Of a stretch of DNA of 64,000 nucleotides, positions 27,346 to 36,019 are shown in pieces. Origin of the DNA: Legionella_C sp048541585 (GTDB taxonomy: Bacteria; Pseudomonadota; Gammaproteobacteria; Legionellales; Legionellaceae); contig NZ_CP183303.1 of NCBI RefSeq assembly GCF_048541585.1, positions 1-64,000 of the forward strand, read 5' to 3'. The notes beneath the pieces are model-generated. The model did no database searches and was not told where the DNA came from. It saw only the letters and a program-made list of their open reading frames with translations. Position numbers and translations under genes: made by a program. Position 1 is the first letter of the stretch. Every line of letters starts with the position of its first letter.

Positions 27346-27645
27346 GTAATTCATACTCCAGTAAAGATGCTTTGCTAAGGCTTGGCCTTAACGCGATGGT
27401 TAAATAAATGGACTCACGGTAAATCTTCAACTTTAATTTGTCAAATGGGTATTTTAATGGTAAGCCGCGCATAAAGAAAATGAGTTTTTTAATGTTAGAT
27501 TATTTAATTAATCCAAGCAAAGTAGCGATAGCGTTATAGCATAAATTTGTTGACTTTAATTACATTTAAATCAATGAGTAAGTATAATTGCTTATTCCCC
27601 TAAACTAATTAGTGTTAACTTATATTATAGGTTAGTCAAAAAATC

Positions 27646-28482
27646 ATGATTAGAGCGCTTGATAATCAGGCAACAAAACAGGTTATGTGTTGTATTGATA
27701 CACTGACAAAACTCCTTAGTACAGACTTACTTGGTATTTATCTATATGGTTCAGCCATAGTAGGTGGCTTACAAAGATACAGTGATCTTGATTTATTTAT
27801 TGTTATAAAGCGCCCTACTACAGCAGATGAGAAAAGTAAGTTAGTCGCTGATTTGCTCAATATTTCAGGCCGCTATTTAAAAGATTCCAAAAGACCTATT
27901 GAAATGACAGTTGTAGTAAAATCTGAAATCAATCCTTGGCGTTACCCGCCGAATTTTGACTTTCAATATGGTGAATGGCTTCGCACAGAGTTTGAATCCG
28001 GTCATAATGAGCCTTGGTCTACAAGAAAGATGCCAGATTTAGCTTTACTTATTACGCAAGTCTCAATAGCTAGTGAAACCTTATTAGGACTTAAGCCAAG
28101 TCAATTATTACCTAGTATCCCTTATGAAGATGTTATTAAAGCCATAATAGACGCGCTAGATAATTTGATTGTTGATCTTAATCACGATACGAGAAATGTT
28201 ATCTTAACCTTGGCTCGTATGTGGTATACAGTCAAAACTAATAAAATTATTGCAAAGCCCGATGCAGCTAAATGGGTTATGCAATATGTACCTAAACAAT
28301 ATCAGGTTGTTATTGAGCGAGCCAAAGCAATTTGTTTAGGTGAGCAAGAAGAATACTGGGCTGATATAATTAAGCTTATTAGGCCCTGTACTGACTTTCT
28401 AATATTAAAAATTAAAGAACAAATAACCTTGCTAAACTTAGCCGATTCTACTCCAATAATAGAATTATTTGATAATAATTAA
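27646..28482 (+). CDS. AadA-like aminoglycoside adenylyltransferase
   Basis: ANT(3'')/ANT(9) enzymes transfer AMP to streptomycin or spectinomycin. The 278-residue protein follows the AadA pattern throughout. The nucleotidyltransferase motif is IYLYGSAIVGGLQRYSDLDLFIV (residues about 30-52), with the GS and DxD metal-binding residues. Further matches are RPIEMTVVV, NPWRYPP, QYGEWLRTEF, NVILTLARMWYTVKTNKI and AKWVMQYVPKQYQ. This is a full-length gene without linked integron or transposon features and with the same AT-rich codon use as its neighbours, so it is probably a resident chromosomal gene rather than a cassette. Substrate specificity cannot be told from the sequence alone. Confidence 0.88.
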   Translation: MIRALDNQATKQVMCCIDTLTKLLSTDLLGIYLYGSAIVGGLQRYSDLDLFIVIKRPTTADEKSKLVADLLNISGRYLKDSKRPIEMTVVVKSEINPWRYPPNFDFQYGEWLRTEFESGHNEPWSTRKMPDLALLITQVSIASETLLGLKPSQLLPSIPYEDVIKAIIDALDNLIVDLNHDTRNVILTLARMWYTVKTNKIIAKPDAAKWVMQYVPKQYQVVIERAKAICLGEQEEYWADIIKLIRPCTDFLILKIKEQITLLNLADSTPIIELFDNN

Positions 28483-28527
28483 GTTATAGCCAATTTTGAT
28501 GTAGTAATATTTTTTAATAGGTTGGGC

Positions 28528-29256
28528 GTGAAAAAAATACGTATTTATCAAGCTGGAAACTATAATATAGGCCAGATTATTGAATTAAATGCTGATGCAG
28601 GACAACATGTAAGTCTTGTTCTACGTAAGCAGATAGGGGATATTTTAACTTTATTTCCTGGTAATAATTATGAGTTTGATGCCGAAATTATAAAGGTTGC
28701 TAAAAAGAAAGTCTCAGTAACCATTTTAACAAAAAGAGTAGTTGACCGAGAATCGCCATGCCAACTTCATTTAGCGCAGGCAATTTCTAAAGGTGAGCGA
28801 ATGGAGATAGTGGTACAAAAAGCAGTTGAACTAGGGGTAGCAAGTATTACGCCACTTATTACTGAACGTTGCGTTATAAAACTAGATAAAGATCGCTTTG
28901 AAAAAAAACGCCAACAATGGCAAGCTATTGCTATTGCTGCTTGTGAGCAGTCTGGTCGCAACAAAGTACCGCAAATTAAACCAGTTCTTACTCTAGAACA
29001 GTATTTAGATCAACCGCTACCTGCTTTAAACTTTGTTCTTGATCCTAAAGCATGCCACAATTGGAAGAGTATTAAGCCTAGCGTGACTGAAATAGGGCTT
29101 ATTATTGGGCCTGAAGGCGGCTTTAGCCAAGGAGAGCTTACGAGTCTCATTGAAAAAGAGTTCTCTCCTTTAAGTTTAGGTCCTCGTATTCTTCGTACCG
29201 AAACTGCGGCAATAGTTGCGTTAAGTGTGTTGCAAGCAATTTGTGGTGATCTATAA
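28528..29256 (+). CDS. rsmE: 16S rRNA (uracil-1498-N3)-methyltransferase RsmE
   Basis: RsmE uses S-adenosylmethionine to methylate U1498 of 16S rRNA. The 242-residue protein has an N-terminal PUA-like domain and a C-terminal SPOUT knot with LIIGPEGGFSQGE near 191-203 and SLGPRILRTETAAIVALS near 216-233, both diagnostic. Upstream in frame is a TTG at 28522, but the GTG at 28528 gives the usual start MKKIRIYQ, so I prefer it. trxA follows after 36 bases. A 45-base gap separates it from the AadA-like gene, so the three genes may share a transcript. Confidence 0.95.
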   Translation: MKKIRIYQAGNYNIGQIIELNADAGQHVSLVLRKQIGDILTLFPGNNYEFDAEIIKVAKKKVSVTILTKRVVDRESPCQLHLAQAISKGERMEIVVQKAVELGVASITPLITERCVIKLDKDRFEKKRQQWQAIAIAACEQSGRNKVPQIKPVLTLEQYLDQPLPALNFVLDPKACHNWKSIKPSVTEIGLIIGPEGGFSQGELTSLIEKEFSPLSLGPRILRTETAAIVALSVLQAICGDL

Positions 29257-29292
29257 TGGTTAACAGCAACTTTAATTTAGCGAGGTTTCCTT

Positions 29293-29619
29293 ATGAGTGA
29301 TAATATTAAAACGGTTACTGATGCAAGTTTTGAGCAAGATGTTCTGAAGTCAAGTAAGCCAGTTTTAGTGGATTTCTGGGCAGAGTGGTGTGGTCCTTGC
29401 AGGGCATTAACACCCATTTTAGAAGAAGTGGCTGCTAATCATAGTGATAGCATTACATTTGCTAAGATAAATATTGATGAAAATCCTAAAATGCCTTCTC
29501 AATATGGCGTAATGAGTATACCTACTCTTATTCTTTTTAAGAATGGGCAGGTTGAAGCGGTTAAAATGGGCCTTTTATCTAAATCGCAATTAAGTGCCTT
29601 TATTGAAAGTAATAGTTAA
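29293..29619 (+). CDS. trxA: Thioredoxin 1
   Basis: A small cytoplasmic thiol-disulfide reductase that reduces ribonucleotide reductase and other targets. The 108-residue protein has the active site WAEWCGPCRALTP near residues 30-42, the cis-proline loop MSIPTLILFKNG near 75 and normal length. The ribosome site AGG lies at 29282-29284. A strong two-way hairpin follows the stop. In gammaproteobacteria trxA often stands upstream of rho; here a symporter, epmC and a leader sequence lie between them. Confidence 0.97.
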   Translation: MSDNIKTVTDASFEQDVLKSSKPVLVDFWAEWCGPCRALTPILEEVAANHSDSITFAKINIDENPKMPSQYGVMSIPTLILFKNGQVEAVKMGLLSKSQLSAFIESNS

Positions 29620-29632
29620 GCCATTTATTTTT

Positions 29633-29666
29633 AAATTATTCCCGTCAATGAGTACGGGAATAATTT
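29633..29666. terminator. Terminator hairpin after trxA
   Basis: AAATTATTCCCGT pairs perfectly with ACGGGAATAATTT over 13 base pairs around an 8-base loop. The A and T runs flanking the CCCGT/ACGGG core mean that it could act as an intrinsic terminator in either direction. Confidence 0.8.
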
Positions 29667-29873
29667 GCAAATTATATTATATAAATTTTCGTATACCTCT
29701 CCGTTAATCTCTTAATTTTCATAACCTTAATTCGATTTTTTCATGCTCTTTTTTAATTAACAGTGCTTTAAAATTATTGCCGATGTGTAAGTAAAAGCTA
29801 ATTTTTAATTGACGACAAGACAACATCCGTGTAGTTTTTACGGGTTTTGTTACTTAAGAATTAAAGGAGTAGT

Positions 29874-31088
29874 ATGCTTTTTGACTTAAAAAAATTTAAA
29901 CTACTTTGCGTGTTGCTAGTTGTAATCTTATTTCCTTTGTTAGCTGGCCAATATATTCCTACTGAAGTTAAATCAATCTCTTATGCCTTAAGTTTAAGTA
30001 TGAAAGCGGTACTTGAATTTTTTATGCCGTTTATTATTTTTAGCTTTGTGTTTTCTTGTTTGGCTAATCTACAAAAAGGCGCAGTCTTTTTTGTTGTTTT
30101 ATTAATTACTTGTGTCTTTATTTCTAATTTTACTGCATTAATGGTTGGTTATTCATCAGGTTGTTTTGGACTTAATTTTTTTCATTTTAAAGCAGAAGCT
30201 ATTAAAACAGCTACCCAGCTGTCACCTGCTTGGCAACTTCATTTAAAGAAATTAATCCCTAATGATATTGCGCTTTTAATTGGCTTTTTTACAGGGATTT
30301 TCTTTTCGTTGCGGCCAACAGCTTGGTCTAAGCATATGGGCGTGCTGTTAAATAAAATGGCCAATAATTTTTTAAAAAAAATATTCATTCCTTTATTACC
30401 TGTTTTTATACTTGGGTTTTTATTTAAACTTGAATATGAAAAAGTTTTGCATACCTCGTTAAATTTATATGGTCCTATTTTAATTTTAATTGTAGCCACC
30501 CAATGGCTTTACTTAAGTTTTTGGTATTTTATAGCCAGTGGAGCTAATTTTAAAAAGCTAGTATCTTATTTAAAAAATGTTCTACCTGCTACTTTAACAG
30601 GGCTAAGTACAATTTCTAGCGCGGCAGCAATGCCTGTTTTGTTAGTATCAACTGAAAAAAATCTTAATAATACTGAGAAAGCTAGAATGCTTGTACCAGC
30701 TATTATTAATATCCATACTATTGGTAGTGCTATTGGTATTCCTATTTTGGCTTTAGCTACGCTATCTACATTTAATCTACCACTTCCCTCTATACAAACA
30801 TTTATTATATTTGCTTTTTATACAGCATTAGCAAAATATGCTGTTGCCGCAGTTCCTGGAGGCGTTATTATAGTAGTAGCTCCCATTTTAGAAGCACATC
30901 TAGGTTTTTCTAGTGATATGATAGGTTTAATTACGGCAATTTATTTAATTTGTGACCCATTTGGTACGGCTGCTAATGTAACGGGCAATGGTGCATTTCC
31001 CATTTTATTTACCAGGCTCTATACCAAACTTGGTAATATTAAATTACCTGTGTTTGGTGGCCGAAAAACATTGGCTTACAAGAATTAA
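29874..31088 (+). CDS. Dicarboxylate/amino acid:cation symporter (DAACS family)
   Basis: A 404-residue inner-membrane protein with about eight or more hydrophobic segments. The C-terminal half shows features of GltP/DctA-type sodium or proton symporters: a serine-rich loop ISSAAAMPVLLV near 244-256 (compare the SSSAATLP reentrant loop), PAIINIHTIGSAIGIPI near 274, VPGGVIIVV near 328 and DPFGTAANVTGNG near 357, the last matching the substrate-binding Asp and Asn-rich segment. The likely substrate is glutamate, aspartate or a C4-dicarboxylate. Legionella-type organisms live on amino acids, which fits. The ribosome site AAGGAG lies at 29862-29867. Confidence 0.85.
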   Translation: MLFDLKKFKLLCVLLVVILFPLLAGQYIPTEVKSISYALSLSMKAVLEFFMPFIIFSFVFSCLANLQKGAVFFVVLLITCVFISNFTALMVGYSSGCFGLNFFHFKAEAIKTATQLSPAWQLHLKKLIPNDIALLIGFFTGIFFSLRPTAWSKHMGVLLNKMANNFLKKIFIPLLPVFILGFLFKLEYEKVLHTSLNLYGPILILIVATQWLYLSFWYFIASGANFKKLVSYLKNVLPATLTGLSTISSAAAMPVLLVSTEKNLNNTEKARMLVPAIINIHTIGSAIGIPILALATLSTFNLPLPSIQTFIIFAFYTALAKYAVAAVPGGVIIVVAPILEAHLGFSSDMIGLITAIYLICDPFGTAANVTGNGAFPILFTRLYTKLGNIKLPVFGGRKTLAYKN

Positions 31089-31274
31089 AGTTATTTAAAT
31101 TTATTTTTCTCTACAACTTATTGGCTAAGATATAAATTTGGTTCTGACTCAACAAATAATGTAATAATTTATTGGGTCAAGAGCCAGCCTACAACCGCGA
31201 ATTAACTATAAAAAATTTTAATTTTTTAACAAAAAAGATAAAATGGAAATTATTTATTAAAGTAATATCTAGCT

Positions 31275-31817
31275 TTGAAAATTAAAGAGCACCATTATCA
31301 AGATTTAATTGTTCTTTTTAATAGCTGTTTTGCAGCTAAATACAATACCTGCTTAATTAAAGGTGACGAGGAGCCTATTTACCTTCCTGCTGATGAAACG
31401 CGCTCATTTCATGGAATTTATTTTGCCCATGGTTTTTTTAGTAGTGCTCTACATGAATGCGCACACTGGTTAATTGCAGGGCGTGCGCGTAGAAAGCTCG
31501 AAGATTACGGTTATTGGTATATTCCTGATGGACGCACAACAAAAGAGCAACAACTGTTTCAACAGGTTGAGGTTAAACCTCAGGCACTAGAATGGATTTT
31601 ATCAGTAGCGGCAGGTTATCGGTTTCAGTTTAGTATTGATAACTTAGATGGTCCTTCAGTTAATATACAAGCATTTAAACAAGCTATTTATCAGCAGGTA
31701 CTCATCTACTGTCAGCAAGGTTTGCCTAAACGAGCTAATTTATTTCGTGCATGCTTGTGTAATTTTTATCAAACACCAATAGCATTAGAACAGGGTCAAT
31801 TTAAGCTATTGATTTAA
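31275..31817 (+). CDS. epmC: Elongation factor P hydroxylase
   Basis: EpmC hydroxylates the beta-lysylated lysine of elongation factor P after EpmA and EpmB have acted. The 180-residue protein matches the family from KEHHYQDLIVLFNSCF at the N-terminus. Key segments are LIKGDEEPIYLPADE near 25, FAHGFFSSALHECAHWLIAGRARR near 50 with a presumed metal-binding HExxH-like HECAHW, GYWYIPDGR near 83 and VEVKPQALEWILSVAAGY near 97. The start codon is TTG. EpmA and EpmB are not in this window. The family assignment is firm. Confidence 0.9.
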   Translation: MKIKEHHYQDLIVLFNSCFAAKYNTCLIKGDEEPIYLPADETRSFHGIYFAHGFFSSALHECAHWLIAGRARRKLEDYGYWYIPDGRTTKEQQLFQQVEVKPQALEWILSVAAGYRFQFSIDNLDGPSVNIQAFKQAIYQQVLIYCQQGLPKRANLFRACLCNFYQTPIALEQGQFKLLI

Positions 31818-32138
31818 TGTAATAATTACAAATTCTATTATTAGAGAACTTAAATTTTTAATTTAAAAATATGTGTTAAAGCAATATATCAGGTGAAAAG
31901 TATGTTAAATGACTGGATCTCCTCTAAAAGCTGTGTTACGCTAAATATGTGGCCGTTTCCAACAGGTCGGCAATCTCAAGTTACCTCTTTATTGATATTC
32001 CTGCTAAATAGGCCAATATATTTGGTAACTAGCATTGGCAACGAAGCCTGTTGACGACAACTTTCCACGTTGATCTTCATAATTAAATTATCTCGGAATC
32101 CCATTTCGTTTAAATAGACAATACATCAAGTGAGTAGT
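31818..32138 (+). promoter_or_regulatory. Long rho leader region
   Basis: About 320 bases precede rho. In E. coli the rho leader mediates Rho autoregulation. Here the region includes a short open frame with a good ribosome site (31902-32054) and the palindromic core AACAGGTCGGCAATCTC... CCTGTTGACG. No intrinsic terminator is visible. Confidence 0.45.
31902..32054 (+). CDS. Possible 50-residue rho leader peptide
   Basis: An ATG at 31902 is preceded by AGGTG six bases upstream and opens a 50-codon frame ending at TGA 32052-32054, 84 bases before rho. The product has a moderately hydrophobic middle (SQVTSLLIFLLN) and three prolines. E. coli rho also has a short translated leader (rhoL) ahead of it, but this sequence does not resemble it. 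The case rests on position and ribosome site only. Confidence 0.35.
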   Translation: MLNDWISSKSCVTLNMWPFPTGRQSQVTSLLIFLLNRPIYLVTSIGNEAC

Positions 32139-33401
32139 ATGAATCTTAGAGAACTTAAGCAATTACCTATTGCCGATCTTGTTAACATAGCTCAAGAAAT
32201 GGGAGTTGAAAATACTTCCAGCAAACGTAAACAAGACATTTTATTCGCAATTCTAAAAGCCCATGCTAGTAAGGGTGAGGATATTCTAGGTGGAGGCGTT
32301 TTAGAAGTATTACCTGACGGTTTTGGTTTTTTACGTTCTGAAGACGACTCGTACTTAGCTGGTCCTGATGATACTTACGTATCACCAAGTCAAATTCGCC
32401 GTTTTGGGCTTAGAACAGGTGATACGGTATATGGCAAAATTCGCCCTCCAAAAGATAATGAACGTTATTTTGCGCTCTTAAAAGTTGATCAAATTAATTT
32501 TGATGCGCCAGACAGTACAAAACGAAAAATCCTATTTGAAAACTTAACCCCACTCTTTGCAAATCAGCGCTTAGTTATGGAACAAGGCAATGGTAGCTCT
32601 GAGGACTTAACAGCTCGCGTCGTTGATTTATGTGCACCATTTGGACGCGGCCAGCGTGGTTTAATCGTTTCACCGCCAAAAGCCGGTAAGACATTAATGT
32701 TACAGAATTTAGCTCATTCGATTGAAAAGAGTTATCCAGATTGCCATTTAATTGTATTATTAATTGATGAGCGTCCTGAAGAAGTAACGGAAATGCAACG
32801 CTCGGTAAAAGGTGAGGTAGTTGCTAGTACATTTGATGAGCCTGCTAATCGCCATGTTCAAGTGGCCGAAATGGTTATCGAAAAAGCAAAACGTTTAGTT
32901 GAACATAAACGTGATGTAGTTATTTTACTTGACTCTATCACACGTTTAGCACGTGCTTACAATACGGTTATTCCTTCATCGGGTAAAGTTCTTACAGGTG
33001 GTGTAGATGCTAATGCGCTGCAAAGACCGAAACGACTTTATGGTGCCGCCCGTAATATTGAAGAAGGTGGTAGTTTAACGATTATTGCAACAGCACTTGT
33101 TGATACTGGCTCTAAAATGGATGAAGTTATCTATGAAGAGTTTAAAGGTACGGGTAATATGGAAATCCATTTAAGCCGTAGTATTTCTGAGCGCCGTGTC
33201 TTCCCTGCAATAAACATTAATCGTTCAGGTACACGTCGTGAAGATCTCCTTTTAAGCCCAGAAGAATTACAACGTACTTGGATTTTACGCAAAATTCTGC
33301 AATCTATGGATGAGTGTGATGCTATTGAATTCTTAATTGAAAGAATGAAGAATCATAAAACTAATACAGAATTTTTTGAAGCTATGAAACGGCAGGAATA
33401 A
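32139..33401 (+). CDS. rho: Transcription termination factor Rho
   Basis: Rho is the hexameric RNA helicase that ends transcription at untranslated C-rich RNA. The 420-residue protein has the N-terminal helical and cold-shock-like RNA-binding domains (MNLRELKQLPIADL; DGFGFLRS near 57) and the ATPase core with Walker A PPKAGKTMLL-type (SPPKAGKTLML near 175), the Q-loop segment LTGGVDANALQRPKR near 283 and the R-loop GTGNMEIHLSRSISERRVFPAI near 340. The frame is open from 32130 (GTG), but the ATG at 32139 gives the canonical N-terminus MNL. A long leader precedes it and a clear terminator follows. Confidence 0.98.
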   Translation: MNLRELKQLPIADLVNIAQEMGVENTSSKRKQDILFAILKAHASKGEDILGGGVLEVLPDGFGFLRSEDDSYLAGPDDTYVSPSQIRRFGLRTGDTVYGKIRPPKDNERYFALLKVDQINFDAPDSTKRKILFENLTPLFANQRLVMEQGNGSSEDLTARVVDLCAPFGRGQRGLIVSPPKAGKTLMLQNLAHSIEKSYPDCHLIVLLIDERPEEVTEMQRSVKGEVVASTFDEPANRHVQVAEMVIEKAKRLVEHKRDVVILLDSITRLARAYNTVIPSSGKVLTGGVDANALQRPKRLYGAARNIEEGGSLTIIATALVDTGSKMDEVIYEEFKGTGNMEIHLSRSISERRVFPAININRSGTRREDLLLSPEELQRTWILRKILQSMDECDAIEFLIERMKNHKTNTEFFEAMKRQE

Positions 33402-33427
33402 GTAAGTCATAACTATTTAAATTGTTT

Positions 33428-33453
33428 AAGCCAAAGATCGTTCTTTGGCTTTT
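33428..33453 (+). terminator. Terminator after rho
   Basis: AGCCAAAGA and TCTTTGGCT form a perfect 9-bp stem around TCGT, followed by TTTGCT. It lies 27 bases after the rho stop and fits an intrinsic terminator. Confidence 0.8.
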
Positions 33454-33642
33454 GCTAAAACAGAAGTTAACCATTTCTTTCAAAAATTAAACTTCATAGT
33501 GCTCTACATAGGTTAACTGTAGCTCTATTAAAAAGCTTTTTTATCTGATCTAGTGTCCCATTGCTTAAAATTAAAAGATAGTTTTCATTTTTTTGGGCAA
33601 AGGATACAGTACTCAAAAGTTCATAATTAATTTAGTTGATTA

Positions 33643-34815
33643 TTAATTTAATGACTGACCGATAGCTTGTTCAATAAATAATCTTTTTAATGGCGTGAAT
33701 TGATTACATAAATTTAAGCCTAATTTACGTAGCGTCATGATAGGTGGTAAGGGGTTGGCAAAGAGTGTTTTTAATCCCCCCATTACAGCAATGATCTGCC
33801 ATACAGCGTATTTCCTTTGCCTTTGATAAGAAGATAATCTAATTTTGGAAAACTCTCTATTTGAGCCTTCTAGACATTGTAGCCAAGTAGCAATGTCTGC
33901 TAAGCCAACATTTAAGCCTAAACCGGCTAGAGGATGAATGGTATGCGCAGCATCTCCCATTAATAACCAATTTCTGCCTACATATTGTTTAGTATGCCGC
34001 ATAATTAAAGGAAATTGATGCCGGTTACTAATTAAGTTTACGTGCCCCAATCTATAAGCAAAGGCTTTACTTAGGGCTTGGTTAAATACCTCAGATGGTA
34101 GAGTCATTAATTGATTAGCCTGTTGTGACGTTGTTGACCAAACAATCGAGCAGGTATGCTCATCAACTAGAGGTAAAAAAGCAAGAGGGCCATTAGGATT
34201 AAATACTTGGTAAGCAGTCTGGCGATGCGGTATTTCTGTTTGCACTGTTGCCACTAAAGCATGCTGATGGTAAGGCCAAGTGGTAACTGGAACAGATAAC
34301 ATATTGCGAATGGGTGAGTTGCCTCCATCAGTGATTAATAATAATCTACCTTCCCAGCTTTCTTCATTACTATAGAGTTTAATTTGTGGCTGCTGGGTTA
34401 TTTGGGTAATTTTGGAATTTGGAAATAGCGTTACTGTCGGTTCTAAGGCTAAGCGCTTTAATAAAGCATTTTTAATAACGGTTTCTTCAATAATTGCGCC
34501 TAAATTTGAGCTAGCAATTAAACGGGCGTCAAATTCTATATAAGCTGAAGTGGATGCATCCCAAACATACATATGTTGATAAGGAGAAATACATTCTTTA
34601 TCGATTAAATTCCAGACATCTAATTGTTCAAATAACTGCTTTGAAGCGTAATTAATAGCGTAAACACGTAAGTCTGGCTCTATTAATTGTTTGATTTGTA
34701 AGTCACCGGCATCAATCAGTGCAACGTTATAGTTTCGTTGTGCCATAGCTAAGGCTGCGGTTAAACCAATAATTCCACCACCAGCAACTAATACATCAAA
34801 TTGACGCGACTTCAT
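33643..34815 (-). CDS. ubiI: UbiI/VisC-like FAD-dependent ubiquinone hydroxylase
   Basis: A 390-residue flavin monooxygenase of the UbiH/UbiF/UbiI family that hydroxylates the ubiquinone ring. It has the FAD-binding GGGIIGLTAALAMA near 12-25, the middle motif ITDGGNSPIRNML near 164-176 (the DG of the family is kept) and GDAAHTIHPLAGLGLNVGLAD near 277-297. Its matches to the UbiI pattern, including DLRVYAIN, YQHHALVATV and PLAFLPLVDEHTCSIVWS, suggest the C5-hydroxylase UbiI rather than UbiF. It is the last gene of the minus-strand ygfB-pepP-ubiH-ubiI cluster, the same order as in E. coli. The start lies 13 bases after the ubiH stop. Confidence 0.9.
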   Translation of the reverse strand: MKSRQFDVLVAGGGIIGLTAALAMAQRNYNVALIDAGDLQIKQLIEPDLRVYAINYASKQLFEQLDVWNLIDKECISPYQHMYVWDASTSAYIEFDARLIASSNLGAIIEETVIKNALLKRLALEPTVTLFPNSKITQITQQPQIKLYSNEESWEGRLLLITDGGNSPIRNMLSVPVTTWPYHQHALVATVQTEIPHRQTAYQVFNPNGPLAFLPLVDEHTCSIVWSTTSQQANQLMTLPSEVFNQALSKAFAYRLGHVNLISNRHQFPLIMRHTKQYVGRNWLLMGDAAHTIHPLAGLGLNVGLADIATWLQCLEGSNREFSKIRLSSYQRQRKYAVWQIIAVMGGLKTLFANPLPPIMTLRKLGLNLCNQFTPLKRLFIEQAIGQSLN

Positions 34816-34828
34816 TTTTACTCCAAAG

Positions 34829-36019
34829 TTATAAATCGATGCCGCATACTAAGTCTGGAACAATTCCAGCAAAACCACGAGCATGGTGGGTAAGCATCTT
34901 CTTTAAAAAATTGCTATTGTCGAAAACAGATAAGCCTAGGCTGCGTAAAAATCCTAACCCTGGTCCTTTAGCTGTAAATAAATCAACTAAGCCGTTTGTC
35001 AGTCGGACAATCGCTTGTTGATCATATTGCCGCATCATTTGATATTTAGCTAGCATCTGGGTATTTAAACCATATTGGACAATACACTGAGCTAAAGTAG
35101 CTACATCTCTCAGGCCTAAATTAAAACCTTGCCCTGCTACTGGATGTAACGTATGCGCTGCATTACCAATAAAAACTAAAGGCCACGCGATAGTATTAGG
35201 CATAATAATTTGTTTTAAAGGGTAAATTACACGTTGGCCAACCCTAGTAAATCGTCCTAATTTATAACCGAATACTCGCTGGAGTTCGTTTAAAAAAGCG
35301 CAATCTGCTAAGTTTGTAAGATGATTAGCCTCATTAGGGTTTAGCGCCCAAACCATTGACATACGTTGTTCTGTAATAGGCAATAAAGCAAGGGGGCCTG
35401 AGTGAGTAAACCGTTCATAAGCATAATTGGCATGAGGGCGAGCGAGCCCAATGTTTGCAACCACAGCTTGTTGTAAATAGTCTTTAATTTTAATTTCTTT
35501 TGCAAGGCCTGCAAGTTGCCGCACTTTTGAGTGCGAGCCATCCGCTGCAACAATCAGTTTTGCTTTAATAGTTAATTGCTCACTATTATAGTTGATGATG
35601 GCTGACGAGGTGGCTTTATCTAGGCTAATTAATTTAGCGGAAGCCAATACGGAGTCATGGTACATAACTTGATAAAAAGCACAATTAATATATTGCATCT
35701 CAGTAACATAGCCTAAGGGCTGATTGTCTTGCCGTTGTAGCTGTGCTTTACCAAAACGACCCTGTTCGGAAATAAATATTTTGTAAATAGCGCTTACCTG
35801 TTGCTCAAGTAATGTCCATACCTTAAGCATTTGCAGTATTTGCCTACTTGCAGGTGATAGGGCAAGTGTACGAGCATCAAAATTAGGCTTAATCTTATCT
35901 GAAAGAGAAAACTCTTCGACTAATAAGCAGTTAAATCCTTTGTTAACCAATGCTAAATGTAATGCAGCTCCAGTTAATCCACCACCAATAATTAAAATAT
36001 CAACTTTTTTTTCATTCAC
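34829..36019 (-). CDS. ubiH: 2-octaprenyl-6-methoxyphenol hydroxylase (UbiH)
   Basis: UbiH catalyses a ring hydroxylation (C1) in ubiquinone synthesis. The 396-residue protein has GGGLTGAALHLALVNKG near 12-28 for FAD binding, RTLALSPASRQIL near 50, VAADGSHSKVRQLAGL near 157 and FIGNAAHTLHPVAGQGFNLGLRDVATLA near 279-306. The usual GD at the start of the last motif is GN here. It overlaps the end of pepP by eight bases and is followed by the paralogous ubiI. Position as third gene of the ygfB-pepP-ubiH-ubiI cluster supports the name. Confidence 0.92.
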   Translation of the reverse strand: MNEKKVDILIIGGGLTGAALHLALVNKGFNCLLVEEFSLSDKIKPNFDARTLALSPASRQILQMLKVWTLLEQQVSAIYKIFISEQGRFGKAQLQRQDNQPLGYVTEMQYINCAFYQVMYHDSVLASAKLISLDKATSSAIINYNSEQLTIKAKLIVAADGSHSKVRQLAGLAKEIKIKDYLQQAVVANIGLARPHANYAYERFTHSGPLALLPITEQRMSMVWALNPNEANHLTNLADCAFLNELQRVFGYKLGRFTRVGQRVIYPLKQIIMPNTIAWPLVFIGNAAHTLHPVAGQGFNLGLRDVATLAQCIVQYGLNTQMLAKYQMMRQYDQQAIVRLTNGLVDLFTAKGPGLGFLRSLGLSVFDNSNFLKKMLTHHARGFAGIVPDLVCGIDL

